A stretch of DNA of 64,000 nt. Source: Colletes latitarsis. Its lineage: Eukaryota > Arthropoda > Insecta > Hymenoptera > Colletidae. Under the pieces are notes generated by a model, which saw only the letters and a list, made by a program, of their open reading frames with translations, was not told where the DNA came from and made no database searches. Below are positions 59,073 to 64,000 of this stretch, one piece after another. The DNA lies in contig NC_135136.1 of NCBI RefSeq assembly GCF_051014445.1, positions 26,306,001-26,370,000 of the forward strand, given 5' to 3'. Both the position numbers and the translations under genes were made by a program. The stretch's first letter is position 1. The number at the start of each line of letters is the position of its first letter.

Positions 59073-61904
59073 AACCCAGACCTAACCGGTGTTATCCTCT
59101 AAAATGTGGATCGAAACCAGGATTAATTGACTGTTACTGTGTGGTACACCATTACTACGTGATTCAAACCCGAAAAAACCCAGGATCTGGCCAACAGGTA
59201 TGATAAGAAGGCAAAATCATGAGCCAGAAGCGGGCATCACCCAGACCTAACCCAGACCTAACCTGTTCTATCCTCTAAAACATTGATGGAAACCAGGTTT
59301 AATTGTCTGTTTCAGTGTGGTACCACATTACTACGTGATTCAAACCAGAGAAAACCAAGGATCTGGCCAACAAGAATGCGGAAAAGTCAAAATCATGATC
59401 CAGATGCGGGCATAACCCAGACCTAACCCAGACCTAGCCAGTGTTATCCTTTAAAATGTGGATCGTAACCCGGTTTAATTGACTGTTTCATTGTGGTACC
59501 ACATTACTACGTGATTCAAACCCGAAAAAACCCAGGATCTGGCCAACAAGTTGGCGAAGAAAGCAAAATCATGAGCCAGATGCGGGCATAACCCAGACCT
59601 AACCCAGACATAACCGGTGTTATCCTCTAAAATATTGATCGAAACCAAGTTTAACGGACTGTTTCAGTGTGGCTCCACACTATTACGTGATTCAAACCAT
59701 AAAACACCCAGGATCTGGCCAACAAGTTTGCGAAGAAGGCAAAATCATGAGGCAGATGCGGGCATAACCCAGAACTAACACAGACCTAACCGGTGTTACC
59801 GACTAAAATATTGGTCGGAACCAGGTTTAATTGTCTGTTTCAGAGAGGTGTCAGATTACTACGTGATTCAAACCAGAGACAACCAAGGATCTGGCCAACA
59901 AGAATGCGGAAAAGGCAAAATCATGAGCCAGATGGGGGCATAACCCAGACCTAACCCAGACCTAACCGGTGTTATCCTCTAAAATATTGATCGAAACCAA
60001 GTTTAACGGACTGTTTCAGTGTGGTTCCACACAATTACGTGATTCAAACCATAAAACACCCAGGATCTGGCCAACAAGTTTGCGAAGAAGTCAAAATCAT
60101 GGGCCAGATGCGGGCGTAACCCAGACCTAACCCAGACCTAACCGGTGTTATACCCTAAAATGTGGATCGAAACCAGGTTTAATAGTCTGTTTCAGTGTGG
60201 TTCCCCTTACATACGTGATTCAAACCATAAAAAACCCAGGATCTGGCCAACAAGTATGCGAAGAAGGCATAATCATGAGCCAGATGCGGGCATAACCCAG
60301 ACCTAACCCAGACCTAACCAGTGTTATCCTCCAAAATGTGGACCGACACCAGGTTTAATTGACCGTTTCAGTGTGGTACCACATTACTACGGGATTCAAA
60401 CCCGAAAAAACCCAGGATATGGCCAACCAGTATGCGAGGAAGGAAAAATCATGAGCCAGATGCGGACATAACCCAGACCTAACCCAGACCTAACCGGTGT
60501 TATCCTCTAAAATATTGATCGAAACCAAGTTTAATGGACTGCTTCAGTGTGGTACCATAATTACTACGTGAATCAAACCCGAAAAAACACAGGATCTGAC
60601 CAACAAGTATGCGAGGAATGCAAAATCATGAGCCAGATGCGGGCATAACTTAGACCTAACCCAGACCTAACCGGTGTTACCGACTAAAATATTGATCGGA
60701 ACCAGGTTTAATTGCCTGTTGCAGTGAGGTGTCACATTACAACGTGATTCAAACCAGAGAAAACCTAGGATCTGGCCCACAAGGATGCGGAAAAGGCAAA
60801 ATCTTGAGCCAGATGGGGGCATAACCCAGACCTAACCCAGACCTAACCGGTGTTATCCTCTAAAATATTGATCGAAACAAGGTTTAATTGTCTGTTTCAT
60901 TGTGGTTCCACATTACTACGTGATTGAAACCAGAGAAAACCAAGGATCTGGCCAACAAGTATGCGAAGAACGCAAAATCATGAGCCAGATGCGGGCTTAA
61001 CCCAGACCTAACCCAGACCTAACCGGTGTTACCGACTAAAATACTGACCGAATCCAGGTTTAATTGACTGTTACTGTGTGGTACCACATTACTACGTGAT
61101 TCAAACCCGAAAAAACCCAGAATCTGGCCAACAAGTATGCGAAGAAGGCAGAATCATGAGACAGATGCGGGCATAACCCTGACCTAACCCTAGACCTAAC
61201 CGGTGTTATCCTCTAAAATATTGATCGAAACCAAGTTTAATGGACTGTTTCAGTGTGGTACCATAATTACTACGTGATTCAAACCAGAGAAAACCAAGGA
61301 TCTGGCCAACAAGTATGCGAAGAAGGCAAAATCATGAGCCAAATGCGGGCATAACCTAGACCTTACCCAGCCCTAACCGGTGTTACCGACTAAAATTCTG
61401 ACAGAATCCAGGTTTAATGGACTGTTACTGTGTGGTACCACATTACTACGTGATTCAAACCCGAAAAAACCCAGGATCTGGCCAACAAGTATGCGAAGTT
61501 GGCAAAATCATGGGCCAGATGCGGGCATAACCCAGACCTAACCCAGACGTAACCGGTGTTATCCTCTAAAATATTGATCGAAACCAGGTTTAATTGACTG
61601 TTTCAATGTGGTACCACATTACTACGTGATTCAAATCCGAAAAACCCAGGATCTGGCAAATAGTATGCGAAGAAGGCAAAGTCATGGACCAGATGGGGGC
61701 ATAACCCAGACCTAACCCAGACCTAACCGGTGTTATCCTCTAAAATATTGATCGAAACCAGGTTTAATTGTCTGTTTCATTGTGGTTCCACATTACTACG
61801 TGATTGAAACCAGAGAAAACCAAGGATCCGGCCAACAAGAATGCGGAAAAGGCAAAATCATGAGCCAAATGCGGGCATAACCTAGACCTTACCCAGACCT
61901 AACC

Positions 61905-62610
61905 GGTGTTACCGACTAAAATTCTGACAGAATCCAGGTTTAATGGACTGTTACTGTGTGGTACCACATTACTACGTGATTCAAACCCGAAAAAACCCAG
62001 AAGCTGGCCAACAAGTATGCGAAGAAGGCAGAATCATGAGCCAGATGCGGGCATAACCCTGACCTAACCCAGACCTAACCGGTGTTATCCTCTAAAATAT
62101 TGATCGAAACCAAGTTTAATGGACTGTTTCAGTGTGGTACCATAATTACTACGTGATTCAAACCAGAGAAAACCAAGGATCTGGCCAACAAGTATGCGAA
62201 GAAGGCAAAATCATGAGCTAAATGCGGGCATAACCTAGACCTTACCCAGACCTAACCGGTGTTACCGTCTAAAATTCTGACAGAATCCAGGTTTAATGGA
62301 CTGTTACTGTGTGGTACCACATTACTACGTGATTCAAACCCGAAAAAACCCAGAATCTGGCCAACAAGTATGCGAAGAAGGCAGAATCATGAGCCAGATG
62401 CGGGCATAACCCTGACCTAACCCAGACCTAACCGGTGTTATCCTCTAAAATATTGATCGAAACCAAGTTTAATGGACTGTTTCAGTGTGGTACCATAATT
62501 ACTACGTGATTCAAACCAGAGAAAACCAAGGATCTGGCCAACAAGTATGCGAAGAAGGCAAAATCATGAGCTAAATGCGGGCATAACCTAGACCTTACCC
62601 AGACCTAACC
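61905..62610. repeat. Dimeric higher-order repeat, 353-bp period
   Basis: Units at 61,905-62,257 and 62,258-62,610, with a third beginning at 62,611. Each unit is a pair of distinguishable monomers, one with AAATTCTGACAGAATCC and one with AAGTTTAATGG plus TACCATAATTAC. A related dimer precedes it near 61,380. Alternation of two types at high identity indicates local dimer amplification. Confidence 0.8.
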
Positions 62611-63115
62611 GGTGTTACCGTCTAAAATTCTGACAGAATCCAGGTTTAATGGACTGTTACTGTGTGGTACCACATTACTACGTGATTCAAACCCGAAAAA
62701 ACCCAGGATCTGGCCAACAAGTATGCGAAGATGGCAAAATCATGGGCCAGATGCGGGCATAACCCAGACCTAACCCAGACCTAACCGGTGTTATCCTCTA
62801 AAATATTGATCGAAACCAAGTTTAATGGACTGTTTCAGTGTGGTACCATAATTACTACGTGATTCAAACCCGAAAAAACCCAGGATCTGGCCAACAAGTA
62901 TGCGAAGAAGGCAAAATCATGAGCCAGATGCGGGCATAACCCAGACCTAACCCAGACCTAACCAGTGTTATCCTCCAAAATGTGGACCGACACCAGGTTT
63001 AATTGACCGTTGCAGTGTGGTACCACATTACTACGGGATTCAAACCCGAAAAAACCCAGGATATGGCCAACCAGTATGCGAGGAAGGCAAAATCATGAGC
63101 CAGATGCGGACATAA

Positions 63116-63148
63116 CCCAGACCTAACCCAGACCTAACCCAGACCTAA
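63116..63148 (-). repeat. Three tandem telomere-like 11-mers (TTAGGTCTGGG on the minus strand)
   Basis: CCCAGACCTAA occurs three times in a row, where most monomers have two. Other monomers have only one, for example around 9,316 and before the ACCGATGTTATCC monomers at about 16,350, 20,740, 26,725, 28,250 and 28,770. The first five bases read as TTAGG, the ancestral insect telomere repeat. The copy-number variation of exactly one 11-mer indicates slippage or exchange at the telomeric-motif level inside the larger satellite. Confidence 0.8.
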
Positions 63149-64000
63149 CCGGTGTTATCCGCTAAAATATTGATCGAAACCAAGTTTAATGTACTGTTTC
63201 GGTGTGGTACCACATTACTACGTGATTCAAACCCGAAAAAACCCAGGATCTGGCCAACGAGTATGCGAAGAAGGCAAAATCATGAGCCAGATGCGGGCAC
63301 AACCCAGACCCAACCCAGACCTAACCGGTGTTATCCGCTAAAATATTGATCGAAACCAAGTTTTATGTACTGTTTCAGTGTGGTACCACATTACTACGTG
63401 ATTCAAACCAGAGAAAACCAAGGATCTGGCCAACAAGTATGCGAAGAAGGCAAAATCATGAGCCAGATGCGGGCATAACCCAGACCTAACCCAGACCTAA
63501 CCAGTGTTATCCTCCAAAATGTGGACCGACACCAGGTTTAATTGACCGTTTCAGTGTGGTACCACATTACTACGGGATTCAAACCCGAAGAAACCCAGGA
63601 TATGGCCAACCAGTATGCGAGGAAGGCAAAATGACGAGCCAGATGCGGACATAACCCAGACCTAACCCAGACCTAACCGGTGTTATCCTCTAAAATATTG
63701 ATCGAAACCAAGTTTAATGGACTGTTTCAGTGTGGTATCATAATTACTACGTGATTCAAACCCAAAAAACACAGGATCTGAGACAACAAGTATGCGAGGA
63801 ATGCAAAATCATGAGCCAGATGCGGGCATAACTTAGACCTAACCCAGACCTAACCGGTGTTACCGACTAGAATATTGATCGGAACCAGGTTTAATTGTCT
63901 GTTGCAGTGAGGTGTCACATTACAACGTGATTCAAACCAGAGAAAACCTAGGATCTGGCCAACAAGGATGCGGAAAATGCAAAATCATGAGTCAGATGCG

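Larger units (their letters stand above)
43732..59315. repeat. 15,584-bp tandem segmental duplication, unit 2 (contains retrotransposon B)
   Basis: Direct repeat of 28,148-43,731. The last ~50 bp (from about 59,265) already differ at several bases, so the right breakpoint is uncertain by that much. At least one confirmed satellite difference (34,396 A, 49,980 T) suggests it is not a byte-for-byte assembly artefact. Confidence 0.92.
59073..64000. repeat. Satellite block 3 (~28 monomers), runs off the window edge
   Basis: The satellite resumes after copy B and continues to the window end. The first ~200 bp match 43,489-43,680. After about 59,264 the sequence departs from the 15,584-bp duplication. 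The block contains a clear dimeric higher-order repeat (61,905-62,610 and onward), a monomer with three tandem 11-mers (63,116-63,148), and repeated use of a subfamily with ACTACGGGATTC in place of ACTACGTGATTC (about 60,386, 63,028 and 63,571). No gene is seen. Confidence 0.92.

Overview
This window is eukaryotic, repeat-dominated chromosome-end or subtelomeric DNA, most likely from an insect. It holds about 290 monomers of a roughly 176-bp tandem satellite and two intact, apparently identical copies of one R1-clade non-LTR retrotransposon of the telomere-targeted TRAS/SART kind. I see no host gene, tRNA, rRNA, CRISPR array or bacterial feature. Nearly every satellite monomer carries one to three copies of the 11-mer CCCAGACCTAA (TTAGGTCTGGG on the other strand), which looks like a G-rich extension of the insect telomere repeat TTAGG. 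From memory, such extended motifs are reported in Hymenoptera, so a wasp or bee is my best guess. The organism call is an inference.

Layout: satellite block 1 (1 to about 37,046, ~210 monomers); retrotransposon copy A on the minus strand (37,047-43,471); satellite block 2 (~43,472-52,630, ~52 monomers); retrotransposon copy B on the minus strand (52,631-59,055); satellite block 3 (59,056-64,000, ~28 monomers). Copies A and B are not independent insertions. Everything from about 28,148 to 43,731 reappears shifted by exactly 15,584 bp, so satellite plus element were duplicated together in tandem. Inside the satellite are higher-order repeats of 2, 3 and 12 monomers and near-identical segments several kb apart.

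The retrotransposon reads right to left. It has a ~490-nt 5' UTR, then ORF1 (781 aa, gag-like, three zinc knuckles), then ORF2 (~1,050 aa: APE-type endonuclease, reverse transcriptase, C-terminal CCHC). A ~390-nt 3' UTR and a pure 21-nt poly(A) follow. ORF2 overlaps ORF1 by 28 nt in the -1 frame, and no AUG precedes the conserved start of its endonuclease domain. The element interrupts a telomere-like 11-mer between CCT and AA, with a 17-bp candidate target-site duplication. The likely cycle is that ORF1 protein packages the RNA, the ORF2 endonuclease nicks the C-rich strand of the telomere-like motif, and the RT copies the RNA from that primer.

The most unusual signal is that the element RNA, coding regions included, is packed with long near-perfect inverted repeats: stems of 8-19 bp in the UTRs, in ORF1 and in ORF2, some over codons of catalytic motifs. 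Where a stem is imperfect, the mismatch is nearly always one that becomes a G-U pair in the sense RNA and not in the antisense RNA. This points to selection on folding of the sense transcript.
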